Assembly (NCBI GenBank): GCA_000697355.1
Contig: JNEN01001227.1
Coordinates: 620,001 to 684,000 of the forward strand
Source of the DNA: Syncephalastrum monosporum B8922
Lineage: Eukaryota > Mucoromycota > Mucoromycetes > Mucorales > Syncephalastraceae
Direction of reading: 5' to 3'
Length of the DNA stretch: 64,000 bases
The position numbers and the translations under genes are program-made. This document shows positions 12,316-25,776 of this stretch, piece by piece. The stretch's first letter is position 1. Each line of letters begins with the position of its first letter. The notes below the pieces were generated by a model that saw nothing but the letters and a program-made list of their open reading frames with translations, did not search any database and was not told the DNA's origin.

Positions 12316-13108
12316 TGTAAAGTCTGTAAATCTGATATATCTCAAATCACATATACCTACACCACACACGTCTACTACATATTGACTGATATGAGTGAAA
12401 AGCCATTGCCTTTTTTTCAAATTTTTTAATCGGCGCCACGACGGAAAATTTTTTTTGGTATAAAAGGACGGGCAAGTGCATTTTTTTGCCAGGCACGACT
12501 CTGCCTTAGATCCTTTGTCAGAGGTCATGTCCTTAGCTCCTTGTGGGTTGAGGGCATCCTCGGCAGCCTTTTGGCTGCGCCGTTGACAAAGCTTGAGTCA
12601 TACAGAGACAAGAGCACTATACCTCCATTGCGGTTCCAAGGTCACCGTGCTTCCTGTTTGGTTCGCTTCTTTGAAATGAGCTTAGGGATGTCACTCGGTG
12701 CTCTGAATTCTTTTGGGGACATTTTTTTTTATTTAAAAAGTCAAAATGAGAATAAGGATGCCATGGGTACAATGATCGCGTATCCTGCATATCCTGCACG
12801 TTGATGGTAGCCCACTTGTATGTGTTCAATACGTGATGAAAAGGTCCGTGTGGGGTGCTTTTCTATTTTTTTCTTCCATGGAGAGATGTGTCTTCAGCTC
12901 GAGAAAAAAGAAACATGATGAGGATGTGGAGACTGCGGATAAGCCACAATAGATAGGAAAGAGAGAGCGAGGAGAAATGGACCGAATGATGCATGATTCA
13001 TCATCTTGATCAAATATCAGATTTGCCCCCGAGCTGAGTTGCCCGCCAAAAAAAGCGTAAAAAAAGTTCTTGACAGAGTGACACCACCCTGGTTCTACTT
13101 CTTTCACC
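12316..13108. other. Intergenic region between membrane protein and IDP genes
   Basis: No coding region recognised. It contains a good TATA box (12459-12466) and a short stem-loop (about 12559-12577), treated separately, and the promoter of the isocitrate dehydrogenase gene in its last 200 bases. Confidence 0.5.
12459..12466 (+). promoter_or_regulatory. Strong TATA box without an evident coding gene
   Basis: TATAAAAG preceded by a T-rich run. It lies 640 bp before the next ATG of a known gene, so it may serve an alternative start, a non-coding transcript, or nothing. Confidence 0.3.
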
Positions 13109-14754
13109 ATGTCGTTTGCCTTGTCCACTGCCGCCAAGCGTGTGGCTTCTGCCTCTGCCATCAGCACCGCTCCCAAGGCCTTTTACTCGTCCGCCTCGCG
13201 TATTGCCGTCGCTAATCCCGTCGTCGACCTCGACGGTGATGAGATGACCCGCATTATCTGGCAGGACATTAAGGAGAAGCTCATTCTCCCCAACGTTCAG
13301 CTTGATATCAAGTACTATGACCTGGGCATGAAGCACCGTGACGACGTACGCTAAGCAACGCGTGGTTTATTGTCTTTCCACTCATGCATTCTATACGATA
13401 CGTATTATATAGACGGACGACCAGGTGACCATTGATGCGGCCGAGGCTATCAAGAAGTACAACGTCGGCATCAAGTGCGCTACGATCACTCCCGATGAGG
13501 CTCGTGTTGAGGGTATGCATTGGATAATACAATCTATTTCTCTCTTCCTCTCGCTCTATTTGATCTCTGATGGGTGTATTCGCGTGTGACAGAATTCGGC
13601 CTCAAGAAGATGTGGCGCTCGCCCAACGGTACTATCCGTAACATTCTGAACGGTACCGTTTTCCGTGAGCCTATTCTGATGAAGAACATTCCCCGCATTG
13701 TTCCCGGCTGGAAGGAGCCGATCGTGATCGGTCGTCACGCCTTTGGTGACCAGGTAAAGATGGCAGCAAAGCGTTATGGGAAAAGTAACAGTAAGCCAAC
13801 CTCCTCCCCATGATAGTATCGTTCCACCGACTTTGTCGCCACTAAGGCTGGCAAGTTCGAGATGAGCTTCACGCCCGCCGATGGCTCCGAGGCCCAGAAG
13901 TGGACTGTGTTTGACTTTCCCGAGACCGGCGGTGTCGGCATGGCCATGTACAACACCGATGACTCCATCCGAGGTTTTGCCCACAGCTGCTTCCAGATGG
14001 CTCTGCAAAAGAAGATGCCCCTCTACATGAGCACCAAGAACACCATCCTGAAGAAGTACGACGGTCGCTTCAAGGATATCTTCCAAGAGATCTACGAGAA
14101 GGAATACCGCAAGGAGTTTGAGAGCGGCAACCTGTGGTACGAGCACCGCCTCATTGATGATATGGTTGCCCAGGCACTCAAGTCCAAGGGTGGTTTCGTG
14201 TGGGCCTGCAAGAACTACGACGGTGATGTGCAGTCCGATATCCTCGCCCAGGGCTATGGCTCGCTGGGTCTGATGACCTCGGTCCTCGTCACCCCCGACG
14301 GCAAAACCATGGAGGCTGAGGCCGCTCACGGTACCGTCACCCGTCATTACCGCGAGCACCAAAAGGTATGATAAATGCCATGTTCATGTAAATATCCACA
14401 ATGCTTATGCACAGTGTGCAGGGTAACCCCACCTCGACCAACCCCATTGCTTCCATCTTTGCCTGGTCGCGTGGTCTGAGCCACCGTGCCAACCTCGACC
14501 GCAACGAGGAGCTGAGCATCTTCTCCAAGAAGCTTGAGCAGGCTTGTGTCAGCACCGTCGAGAACGAGAACATCATGACCAAGGATCTGGCCCTGGCCAT
14601 CCACGGCAAGGAGTAAGTGGGATGCAGTGTATAACATCTGCAGATGATTGATCTATATTCTTGTTTCCCTTTTAGCCTTCGCCCTGAGCACTACGTTACC
14701 ACGAGCGAGTTCATGCAGGCCGTGACTGACAACCTCAACAAACTTAGAGCTTAA
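13109..14754 (+). CDS. IDP1: NADP-dependent isocitrate dehydrogenase, mitochondrial
   Basis: Converts isocitrate and NADP+ to 2-oxoglutarate, CO2 and NADPH. Six exons: 13109-13345, 13413-13512, 13593-13753, 13817-14365, 14422-14612, 14676-14754, all joining in phase. The first 30-35 residues ([19 protein letters not shown] and on) are basic and Ser/Ala-rich without acids, a mitochondrial presequence. Family signatures follow: [49 protein letters not shown] (substrate Ser and Arg), [41 protein letters not shown] (metal-binding Asp residues) and [17 protein letters not shown] (NADP site). It ends in NKLRA, so there is no C-terminal peroxisomal signal. Length (about 445 residues) is normal. This is one of the most secure calls in the window. 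Confidence 0.97.
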
Positions 14755-15036
14755 TTGAACCTTTTCTTTCATCTATTTGCATTCTCCCTTAACTTATCCA
14801 ATTTTTTCCCTTTCTCTCTTTGTACTGTACTGCGTTTGCTATAGAGAAATAGATGGCAGACCACCGTGTACTGTGAATGTGTAGCAATGGAAAGATGACA
14901 GAAGCCGTTTCATAACTGTATAACACTTTCCAAAATGGGAGGGGCATGCGTCGGTCTCTCTATTTTTTCGATCAGCTGCTGCAGATAAGTCGTCCGCTCT
15001 CTCTTTTTTCTGCTTACCGACCCAACGCAACCAACC

Positions 15037-16498
15037 ATGAGCACCACGTACGGCCTATGCCTGCCTTTGTCTGACACGCCACTCAATTCATCCTTAGGCA
15101 TTTTAACTCGCCACAGGAAGAACTCGAATACTACCGGTCTCATGCCGAGAATTTGGAGGCCATGCTCCAGGACACCCGCGCCGCCCTGGAAGAGTTTCAG
15201 GAATCGTCGCGCGAACTGGAAGAAGAGCTTGAAAAAGAGTTGCAGACCACAGAGAAGGCGTACAAGGACCTAAAGTCGCGCTGCGAACAGTACAAATACG
15301 AAGCAGACGACTGGAAGGTAACAGGAACGAAGGACGAGGAGGAAGGGCAGATAGATCCTGACCACAGAAGTGTAGTCCAAGTACACCCAGTCCAAACACG
15401 AACAGAACATGTCGATGGTTCAGATGCAACGTGAGATTGATATCTTGCGTGCCACTGAGGAGATGTTTCGGCGGAAGATCCTGGACCTGGAGCTAGACAA
15501 TGATGACCTCGAGCGAACCGAGCGGTACCTGTCTATATTTCTTTTTCCCTTTTTCTTTTTCTTTTTTTTTCTGACGTCTCTTTGTGCTTTCAGGGCGGCT
15601 GCATCTTCACTCTCTGATTTGGAAGTCAAGCTCAATAAGGCCATCGAGCGAAATGTCATTTTGGGTAAGCATGTCATATAGTGTTGTGTTGTCTAGGAGA
15701 CTCTCACACCCTCTTTCTCTCTCTCTGAAGAAAATGAAATTGCCACCAAGGATAACCTGATGGAGCAGAACCAGCGACTCAAGGACGAACTGAATGGTAA
15801 CGAAGACATTTTGCATTTGTTTGTTTGACATTTCGCAAAAAAAAAAAAAAAAAAAAAAAAAAAGGCTCACGGGGACTGTTATAGACGCAAACCACGAACT
15901 GCACGTGCTGCGCCAGCGCACTACGACACAGGTCGAGACCATCCAGGATCTCGAGGCCAAACTCGAGACGTCCAACAAAAAGCGCGACGAGTACAAACGC
16001 GAAGCCGAGCGGGCAAACGCCGCCACCCCCGACAGCGGATCGTACAACCCACGCCGATCACGACTCCCGCGGACGTCCACTCTTCCAGGCGATTCGTCCC
16101 TGACTCCAGCGAACAACCCCGTCAAGATGGTTCAAGAAATGGTGGGCCGTGTCAGGGTAAGAACAAATAGTAAGATCCGCGTTCAGTATTGATCTCATAT
16201 TCGTTCGTCCTCTCTTCTTTTTTCTTTGCCTTCCCAGAGTCTCGAAGCGCGTCTACAATCCTGTCGCTCACTTGTCACGCCGCTGCTTAACCCACCACCC
16301 TCGTATAGCTCCACTATACCCCACAGCAATCGGAACAGTCTGACCCGATCCTCCTCGCCTACCAGCAGCATCCGGTCATCGAGTCCTGTCAACTTTGCTA
16401 ACATTCGTGCCCGGAGGCCATCCGAGTACATGCGCACCGACCTTTCAGAATCCACGATCTCACGTGAAGCTGCCACAACAGCAGTCAATGATGAATAA
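15037..16498 (+). CDS. nudE: NudE/Ndel1-type dynein regulator
   Basis: NudE binds Lis1/NudF and cytoplasmic dynein and promotes dynein-dependent nuclear movement along hyphae. Exons: 15037-15047, 15098-15317, 15376-15524, 15594-15664, 15731-15796, 15885-16156, 16238-16498. The first exon is only 11 nt (MSTT), but its join gives MSTTHFNSPQEELEYYRSHA, the usual NudE start. A long N-terminal coiled coil follows with the conserved YKYEADDWKSKY and EEMFRRKILDLELDNDDLER, then a Ser/Pro-rich tail without clear structure. The third-to-last intron carries a 27-nt A run (15837-15863). The stop lies 35 bp from the stop of the convergent PRP4 kinase gene. Confidence 0.92.
15837..15863. repeat. Poly-A tract inside a NudE intron
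   Basis: 27 consecutive A residues lie in the intron 15797-15884, about 20 bases before the acceptor, where a polypyrimidine tract would be expected. It is either a tolerated microsatellite or a length error typical of homopolymers. Confidence 0.9.
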
Positions 16499-16533
16499 AA
16501 TTGGATGACTTGATCAAATATTTCTTGGGTTTT

Positions 16534-19099
<2,566 letters not shown>

Positions 19100-19354
19100 G
19101 TTGTAAAAATGGATGAAACTCTCAAAGATTATATAAACGGTTTACACAAAGAAGACAAACGTTTGTTTTTTTTTTTGTGTGTATATGTGTGTGTGCGTGT
19201 GGATTATGTTGTTAGCTGCTGACTGTTGTCGGATGTACGAGTTCGGAGAGAGAGAAAGCGAAAGCGAGGAAAGGGAATAGAAGAGAGAAGAAAGCAATAG
19301 CAGAGGCTGAATACGAATTTCACTAACCTCTCTAACCTCTCCTCTGATATTGAT
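19100..19354. promoter_or_regulatory. Shared upstream region of PRP4 kinase and TRAPPC4 genes
   Basis: 255 bp separate two divergent ATGs. The stretch holds a poly-T and GT-repeat block (19164-19200) near the kinase gene and an AG-rich block (19240-19310) near TRAPPC4. A bidirectional promoter is inferred from geometry only. Confidence 0.5.
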
Positions 19355-19910
19355 ATGATTTATTCCCTCTACATTATCAACAAAGCAGGCGGTCTCGTCT
19401 ATAACAGGGACTTCACAGAAAATCTACCGAAACTGTCGAGTAATGAGTACCTTGTACTTGCTGGTACTTTCCATGGGTACTATATTCTTTTCATCGGTCT
19501 GAATTCATACTAAACTCATCTTTCTGCGTCTCATTCTGAAGTGTTCATGCCATCACTTCTCAAATCTCGCCTGTACCCAACTCCTCCGGCATAGAAATGC
19601 TCGAAGCAGACACCTTTCGGCTGTACTGCTTCCAGACCCTGACAGGTAAAAACAAGTGCTTTTACTGGTTGTCGAGCTACACGCGCGTAACGTGTATAAT
19701 ATTAATATCAATGTTACTCATACAGGAACCAAGTTTCTGCTCGTCACTGCACCCCAGCAAGCGAATGTCGACCCGTACATGAAGAAGATATACGACATTT
19801 ACAGCGACTATGTGATGAAGAATCCATTCCAGCCCGCTGAGATGCCTATCCGATCAGACCAGTTCGACCAAAGTCTCCTCAAATTCATCGAGACCATCAA
19901 CGGTCCCTAA
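19355..19910 (+). CDS. trs23: TRAPP complex subunit TRAPPC4/Trs23
   Basis: Core subunit of the TRAPP tethering complexes, which act as exchange factors for Ypt1/Rab1 in ER-Golgi traffic. Three exons join in phase: 19355-19476, 19542-19645, 19726-19910, giving 136 residues. The product begins [20 protein letters not shown], then [17 protein letters not shown], then [20 protein letters not shown] and [11 protein letters not shown], and ends [20 protein letters not shown]. The longin-like fold and the EADTF...CFQTLTGTKF motif identify TRAPPC4 rather than the related Bet5/TRAPPC1. It is short: animal TRAPPC4 carries a PDZ-like insertion of about 75 residues after the first strands, and yeast Trs23 is longer too. 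Neither insertion is present here. Confidence 0.9.
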
Positions 19911-20244
19911 GCGATGACAGCATATGTCCTTGTAACTCTCCCGCTCGATCTCTCCCTTTTGTATTCAAACCAGTCATATACTACAGCCTACGGCCTCGAC
20001 AATATATCTTCTTTTTTAAAAGGCTATTACCGTCAGCATGCCATCAACAGCTGCAAAGACCATCAACGGTGCCACAATCGTCAATAAAAGCGTCGCGCGC
20101 AAACCAATTGAAAGCCATACATGATAAAAGGTCGGGTTTTCGCATGCGTATGACGACCTTGCTCGATTCAGCATTGTCCGTCCTTTATTGACCTTCAAAT
20201 ATGCTTTATACAAATAAAATGACACCATGTTCTCATTTTTAGAA
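19911..20244. other. Short intergenic, convergent 3' ends
   Basis: 3' region between TRAPPC4 (+) and the membrane-protein gene (-). No coding sequence seen. Confidence 0.5.
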
Positions 20245-21021
20245 CTAGGACATATCTTTAGAGCGGGCTGCAAAGCATGTCATGCTTTGGGTTTCATCAT
20301 CGTTATATCCTTCAGACGCGCTTTCCAAGGACCGTACGGCGCATACGCTAGCTCTGTTACATCGATTACGTGTCCAGTATATACCGACGCCAATCGCCCA
20401 CCAAAGTGACAAGGTCGCAAAGGCCTCTACTATTGCAAACTCAACGACGTACACGGCTTCATCATCCGACAAAGGGCCATAGATGGACCGGCTGATGGTG
20501 ACGACCACCATACATACAAAGTAGACGTGGAGACTAAGGCTAATGCCCCGATGAAACTTGTAGCGCCGTAAGGGAAACCACTGGACCAGCCAAAGCACCG
20601 GATAGGCCCACAACGCGTACGTGCAAAAGTCTTCCATCCGCAAGACGTGCGTGCGGCTAATAGAAGCTGTTCCTGTCAAAGCTCCAGATACGGCTGCCAT
20701 GCCGGCAATGACGATAGTCCAAAGATAAGCTAGGTAAATGCCGATATTACGTTCAAAGACCCAGTGCGTATAGTCGCAGTCCTCTGTACGTAAGGCGCCA
20801 AAGGGGACACACCAAGCTAGGGCGTAAAAGAGGACGTCGAATACCCACGATGCCGCGATGCCCCATCGCGCTGGGTTACCGATAGTCAACGCGTGGCTGA
20901 CTACATGGCACGCAGCAGCCAGGAGGATTGGTATATATGGGTAGGACCTGCGCGCCCAGATAGCCAATCCGGTTGCGATGCAGACAGTCACCGCGCTCAA
21001 TCCTAGAGTTACTTGGTCCAT
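20245..21021 (-). CDS. Multispanning membrane protein, unknown family
   Basis: Intronless reading frame of 258 residues from ATG 21021 (MDQVTLGLSAVTVCIA). The frame is open a further 69 codons upstream, but that part contains no conserved-looking sequence and includes TATA-like DNA near 21124, so the internal ATG is preferred. About seven hydrophobic segments are visible: LGLSAVTVCIATGLAIWA, YIPILLAAACHVVSHAL, AASWVFDVLFYALAWCVPFG, IYLAYLWTIVIAGMAAVSGA, YALWAYPVLWLVQWFP, LHVYFVCMVVVTISRSI and AFATLSLWWAIGVGIYW. Seven spans with a cytosolic-looking polar tail recall fungal RTA1-like or receptor-like proteins, but no diagnostic motif is seen and no function is assigned. Confidence 0.55.
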   Translation of the reverse strand: MDQVTLGLSAVTVCIATGLAIWARRSYPYIPILLAAACHVVSHALTIGNPARWGIAASWVFDVLFYALAWCVPFGALRTEDCDYTHWVFERNIGIYLAYLWTIVIAGMAAVSGALTGTASISRTHVLRMEDFCTYALWAYPVLWLVQWFPLRRYKFHRGISLSLHVYFVCMVVVTISRSIYGPLSDDEAVYVVEFAIVEAFATLSLWWAIGVGIYWTRNRCNRASVCAVRSLESASEGYNDDETQSMTCFAARSKDMS

Positions 21022-23032
21022 GTTGATATTTGGCGTAATGTGCTGGGCTGTTTGGTGTACAGAGGTCAAGAAATAAAAAAGAGGGTTCTCATGTGCAACA
21101 GGAGCAAATCTAGACAATTCTATGTATATATACAAACAGGAAGGTATCAATCTGCATACTAAATATGCTTTTTGCCCCGGTATAGATTGCATATGGCACA
21201 TATAGGGCATAGATACATAAATATGCACCTACCGTATGGTGGTTTCTGATAAACGAGGCGTAGTTTAAAGTTGTCGGCTGCCAAGCACGTAAGCATACAA
21301 ATCAGGGGAGATGTCTCTATTTATCACAAATGCAAGCATGTCAAGCATACAAGTATTTCTCGGCTGCTACAGCTAATCTGAGGTATACTATGCCTGCATG
21401 CAGGTGGTGAATGTTAGAGTGTATTATAAAGAATTACGTCAATATCTCTATAGATGTATGGTATGTTTCGTACGTACGTGTAGATTAGATGAATATGGAA
21501 TTATAAAGGAGCGACTCCTCGGAAGAGTGTTTGAGCGCATCTAGTGCTTTGAAGATTAGCACGCATCGCAGACATGAACGGCAAGGACCACGTGTAACAC
21601 AAAATCAACAAAATAAACTGCCAGATCCGTTCTCTGGAAGGAGGCAAACAAAGGCAGTCCTTGCGAATTTAATAAGACCATCGTTTGCGGGACTTCGCTG
21701 TTGCTATTCTCTGACGAGAGCATTTGATTTTTTCAAGAACTAGGTCACGCAAAACCACCCTCTTTTGCTTTCTCTCTTCGTCTTTGGTGTAGATATATCT
21801 GGAATCGAATCCTGTTACTTTCGGTCTGAAGCAGTTTGATCATACGCATATGCTGCAAAATGGCAAAGTGTTTGTATTGGCTTTTGAGCCGATTTGACAT
21901 ACAGAAGGACTGTTGTGACAAATTTAATTTTGCCAACATAACGCTTAGTGGTATGGGAGAAAGCTAGACAAATGCCGTTTTGCCACCCAAACTATGACCA
22001 CGTTTGCGGAAGTCGCCTTGGGTCCCTTGCAGCAAAATACTAAACGCACAGCCGGACCAGAAGAATGGTAATGGTGGTATTATTCCCAGAAAACGACTCC
22101 CACAGCCCTATAGCTCGTATAACGTGAACACAGAGCAACCGATGCATCACACCAAGTCACCAAGGTATGCATCAGAATACTATCGGCCTGGCTTAGATAC
22201 GAGACCAATTTACTTTATTATATAGATCCGCTACATATCACGGCGCATAGTTCACTACGAGCAGTCGTTTGCTGGCTACATTGCACTCCCTTGATGCTGT
22301 ATTTGTGCGCTCGGTCTTTCGTCAAGAGCTCCTAGATTCTTTTGCGATACATCCTTAATCGCACTCTTGCCTTCTCTCAGTCTTGATCACTTTCGCATAA
22401 ATGCAATCAATAATGGACGAGATAGCGTAATTTTGCCAAGAAATTGCTTTGTATATGGATTGGTAAGTTGTCATATCCACTAATACTGTCACTGTCTTTG
22501 CGCCACCATGCACATTATTTATTTAAAGGACTCCGCACATATTATGTCTCAGCACTCATTGAAGCTTGTGAAGGTGTAAACAGGAAGCTGGGATGTTAGA
22601 GTGCTGTATGTTATACATCGTAGTTATTGCTTAATGTGTTTATGTTATACCATACTACCCATATATTCCAATATTCATTATGTGATCGAAAGAACCCACC
22701 GGCGCTACTGTCTGCTAAAAGTGTCGTAGCATTGTTTGTTGAGCAGACACAGGAAAACTCAGACCAAAGTTAAGATGGATCAAAATCACTGCTGTCGATA
22801 GTAGGCATGTGAACTTCCTTCCATAATGGTCATACCTTATGAATAGCTGGAATACGCTCTACGCGGGCAGAAATGCTGAAAGCCCGTACGCACAGCACTG
22901 TATATATGCAACATTTAAAATAATTTGTGGATAATCTCAATTGTTTAGGACAACATTCAAGTATGAAAGTTCGCATGTAGTCAGGAAGTCTGTATACGTC
23001 ATGTTCTAAAAAAATAAACAAACGCGTGCAAA
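21022..23032. other. Intergenic region without recognised genes
   Basis: AT-rich with short frames only. The frame 22004-22225 (plus) has no recognisable domain. Upstream of 21021, TATATATAC at about 21124 may belong to the membrane-protein promoter. Confidence 0.45.
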
Positions 23033-23570
23033 TTACTCTTCCATGTTATGGTTGACCTTGGGGTTGTAAAAGAGCGAGTTTTTGCCCCAAAAGAAATCCT
23101 AAATGAAAAGAACCACGTATGAATATAAGGCATGCAGCGACGCAAGATGATAAGGCGCTTAATTACCTTGACGCGCCAGTTCATGTATTCATAGTTGACA
23201 AATTCATGGGGGTGCTCCTTGACGTGCTGCTGGTGGTGCTGGTACAGGTTGTACGCATTAATGCCAGCGCCCAGAAGACTGGAATCGTTCTATATTCAAT
23301 ACCAAGCATAACGCGATTTTTAGAGCTCCACTTACGCAGGAATGCAGACAAAGAGAGTAATCTTCTTCCAGTTCTCAGCCGACTCTAGCAATGGCGAATG
23401 AGGGTCATTCCAAACGAAGCGCTCTTTTCCTTACCTCCAGCGTGGTGCTTAACTCCCAAACGCTGCTCAGCAAACTTGGAGTGGAAGGCCGACTCGGACA
23501 TGTTGGTGCGGACAGCGGCAAAGCGCTTCAGAAGGGTGGTTTGAGGGCGTTGCAGTGCGCGGAAAGCCAT
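23033..23570 (-). CDS. cox13: Cytochrome c oxidase subunit VIa (Cox13 family)
   Basis: Small nuclear-encoded inner-membrane subunit of respiratory complex IV. Four exons on the minus strand were assembled by eye. The first encodes MAFRALQRPQTTLLKRFAAV (basic presequence) and HSKFAEQRLGVKHHAG. The second gives ESAENWKKITLFVCIPA. The third gives LLGAGINAYNLYQHHQQH, then VKEHPHEFVNYEYMNWRVK. The last gives DFFWGKNSLFYNPKVNHNMEE and a stop at 23033-23035. The segment TLFVCIPALLGAGINAYN is the single membrane span. The Trp-Lys-Lys before it and the FFWG...LFYNPKVN end are the family signature. About 120 residues, a normal length. The gene is invisible to a simple long-frame search because every exon is short. 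Confidence 0.9.
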
Positions 23571-24534
23571 GGGAAAAAAATAGAAGACAGAGTGGGGAAG
23601 AAAAGGATTGCGGAGTGCTTCTCAGCGGCATGACCACGCCATAAATTCGAAGGAAGGGTGGCCCGTTCATTTTCAATCTCAGCTCACCTGGTTTGCATCA
23701 TCCATCCTCGGTGCGAAGCTCCATCACTGTAAGTCCTGCATAACTTTTGTTGAGGTAGGTGGCTCTTTAGAAAGATGTAACCGTTGTAGTCTTTTATGAG
23801 GGTTTTTATAGGCTACTAAGGCGGAATTAATGCGTGCTCATACATGGATCGGTATCCCAGCAGCAAGAGTGCTTCTCGCTTGTCATTTTGTTGATTTGGT
23901 GGGACGAAAATGTGTCTCTATATCCTCAAACGACGCCGATTGCGTGTAAATTCTAGGAAGAAAATTGTCCGTACGCGAGAATTTTTGAAGTCAGATACGT
24001 CGCATTACAATCTTACGTCAATGCCTTGCAGCTCCATTGCCCCGGTGCTCTGCTTGTCAGTATGTCAACTCAATGGCGTTATTCGATATTGTTTGAGTTG
24101 AGGTTTGCGGCAGCAAGGATCGTAAACGCACCTTTTGTTTCTGAGTCCTTATTTCACCTCCATAACACTCTTGCAAGAATGATACATGTTAAGAAGTGAA
24201 ACTACTTATTTGGTACGAGCTCAATCGAAAAGCCGATATGCAAAGTTTACCCATCACGGTATACTATGCAGAACAGGTCAATGACTAGGGTCATCGTAAC
24301 ACGCCTACAAAGCAGAATACAGCACAATGCAACGGAGGTGGAGATAAGGAAATGAAAGAGAGGGTAAAAGGAAAAGAATCATGGGAGGGAAAGTGCAAGA
24401 GTTGAGAAAGTCGAGGTAGGGTAAATGTCATGCGGGACCGCGCTTTGCGTGTGCAGTACGAGACGATTAGGACCATAGCTCCTTCCACGGCGTTTTTTCC
24501 TTGAGACGGGTTGTGTTGAAGCATAGGAACCTGA
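23571..24534. other. Intergenic region, no gene seen
   Basis: Holds the promoter side of the cytochrome oxidase gene and the 3' side of UPF3. Short frames show no recognisable protein. Confidence 0.45.
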
Positions 24535-25776
24535 TCACGGTGCAGGCGGTTTGTTGGCCGCGGGCTGATTACTACTAGTGCTGTTGCTCGCGTTGGGTCT
24601 TCCGAGAATAGACACCTTGCCAGGCTGCTGCTGCTGCTGCTGCTGCTGGCGCGCCTTGCTCCCTTCCTTCTTGGCTGGCTTGCTTTTGGCTGGCTTGTCC
24701 TTCGGCGTTTTGTCCTTGGAAGCGGCCTTCTCCTTGGCTGTCGGCTTGTCCTTGGCCGGCTTGTCTTTGGGCGGACGCGGCTTTTTGGGCTTGCTCTCGG
24801 TCGGCTTGCCCTCAGCTCCGGCCGACTTACCATCTTCACCATTGGCAGAGGCGGCAGCCGCAGCCTTCTTTTCCTCCTTCTTCTTCTTATTCTTGTCCCG
24901 GCGCTTCTTGGCGCTCTCATTACCTTCACCCTTGGCGTTCTCTTTCGAGGCAGCCTTGTTGGCTTTTGCAGCGGCCTTTTTGTTGGCCTTGGCCCGGGCG
25001 GCGGCTGCCTTTTGGGCCCGGATATGATCGAGGAGGGGCGTTGTCTTTGGCTTGGCTGCCTGCTCGGCCGCGAGGGTCTGAGCCGTTACCATGGCGAGGC
25101 GGTTCTCCAGACGCTCCAAGGGCGTGGCGCCCTCAACGGTGTCGTCTTCCTTGGCTGTTTCCTCATTCTTGAGCGACTCGACAAAGGCCAGATACTCTGG
25201 ATCGTCGTCGATGGTGGCTTGACGCGCATCGGGAGTCTTATGCTCCTTGGGCAGCTTTTGAAAGGGTGCGAATTCGACGACGGCACGACTCTCGATACCG
25301 CGGTTGTCGAGAAAGATATGGCCGTCGAAACCTTGATGAAAAGCAATCACAGCTTCCATCGTCTTCATGTGGAAATAGGCGCGCGAGAACTGGTGCTCTT
25401 TTCCTTTGCTATCCATGATATTAGTATTGTTTCAATCAATTTGGTGCCTTATTATTAACACCGTCATTATCATTGCATACCTCTTGCTGAGCTTGCCTGG
25501 AAGATACAGCTTGTAATCAACGACTTCATCGCTTGTCCAGCGCTTGACGGCATTCATAAAAACATCTTCGGGCAGGTTGGGCGGTAATCGGCGGACGACG
25601 ATTTTAGTCTTGGGAGCGGTTTTGCGGCTGGATCGTTTGGCTTTCTTTTTGGCCTTGTCCTTCTTCTTTTTCTTGGCCTTGGCGGCGGCCTTCTTTGCCT
25701 CAGAAGCGCTCGGGGTGGGATCTTTATCTAATGGAGGATTGGCGGGTGGTGCGTCGGGCTGAGCAACGTCGGCCAT
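24535..25776 (-). CDS. UPF3: Nonsense-mediated mRNA decay factor UPF3
   Basis: UPF3 links UPF2 (and, in some organisms, the exon-junction complex) to UPF1 in nonsense-mediated decay and shuttles between nucleus and cytoplasm. Two exons: 25776-25481 and about 25408-24535 (minus), about 390 residues. The ATG at 25776 gives MADVAQPDAPPANPPLDKDP, then a very Lys-rich stretch. The Smg4/UPF3 RRM-like domain follows: KIVVRRLPPNLPEDVFMNAV, VVDYKLYLPGK, SRAYFHMKTMEAVIAFHQGF, DGHIFLDNRG, RAVVEFAPFQKLPKE. The acidic linker (DDDPEYLAFVESLKNEE) is also typical. The C-terminal half is low-complexity Lys/Ala/Pro (repeats of KDKPAK type) with a run of eight Gln near the end. The intron branch site TACTAAT lies unusually near its acceptor. 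Confidence 0.92.

Noticed and set aside
13556..14362. 268-codon minus-strand frame
   Set aside because: Antisense shadow of the isocitrate dehydrogenase gene, crossing its introns.
24291..24929. 212-codon minus-strand frame
   Set aside because: Alternative frame of the Lys/Ala-rich C-terminal half of UPF3.
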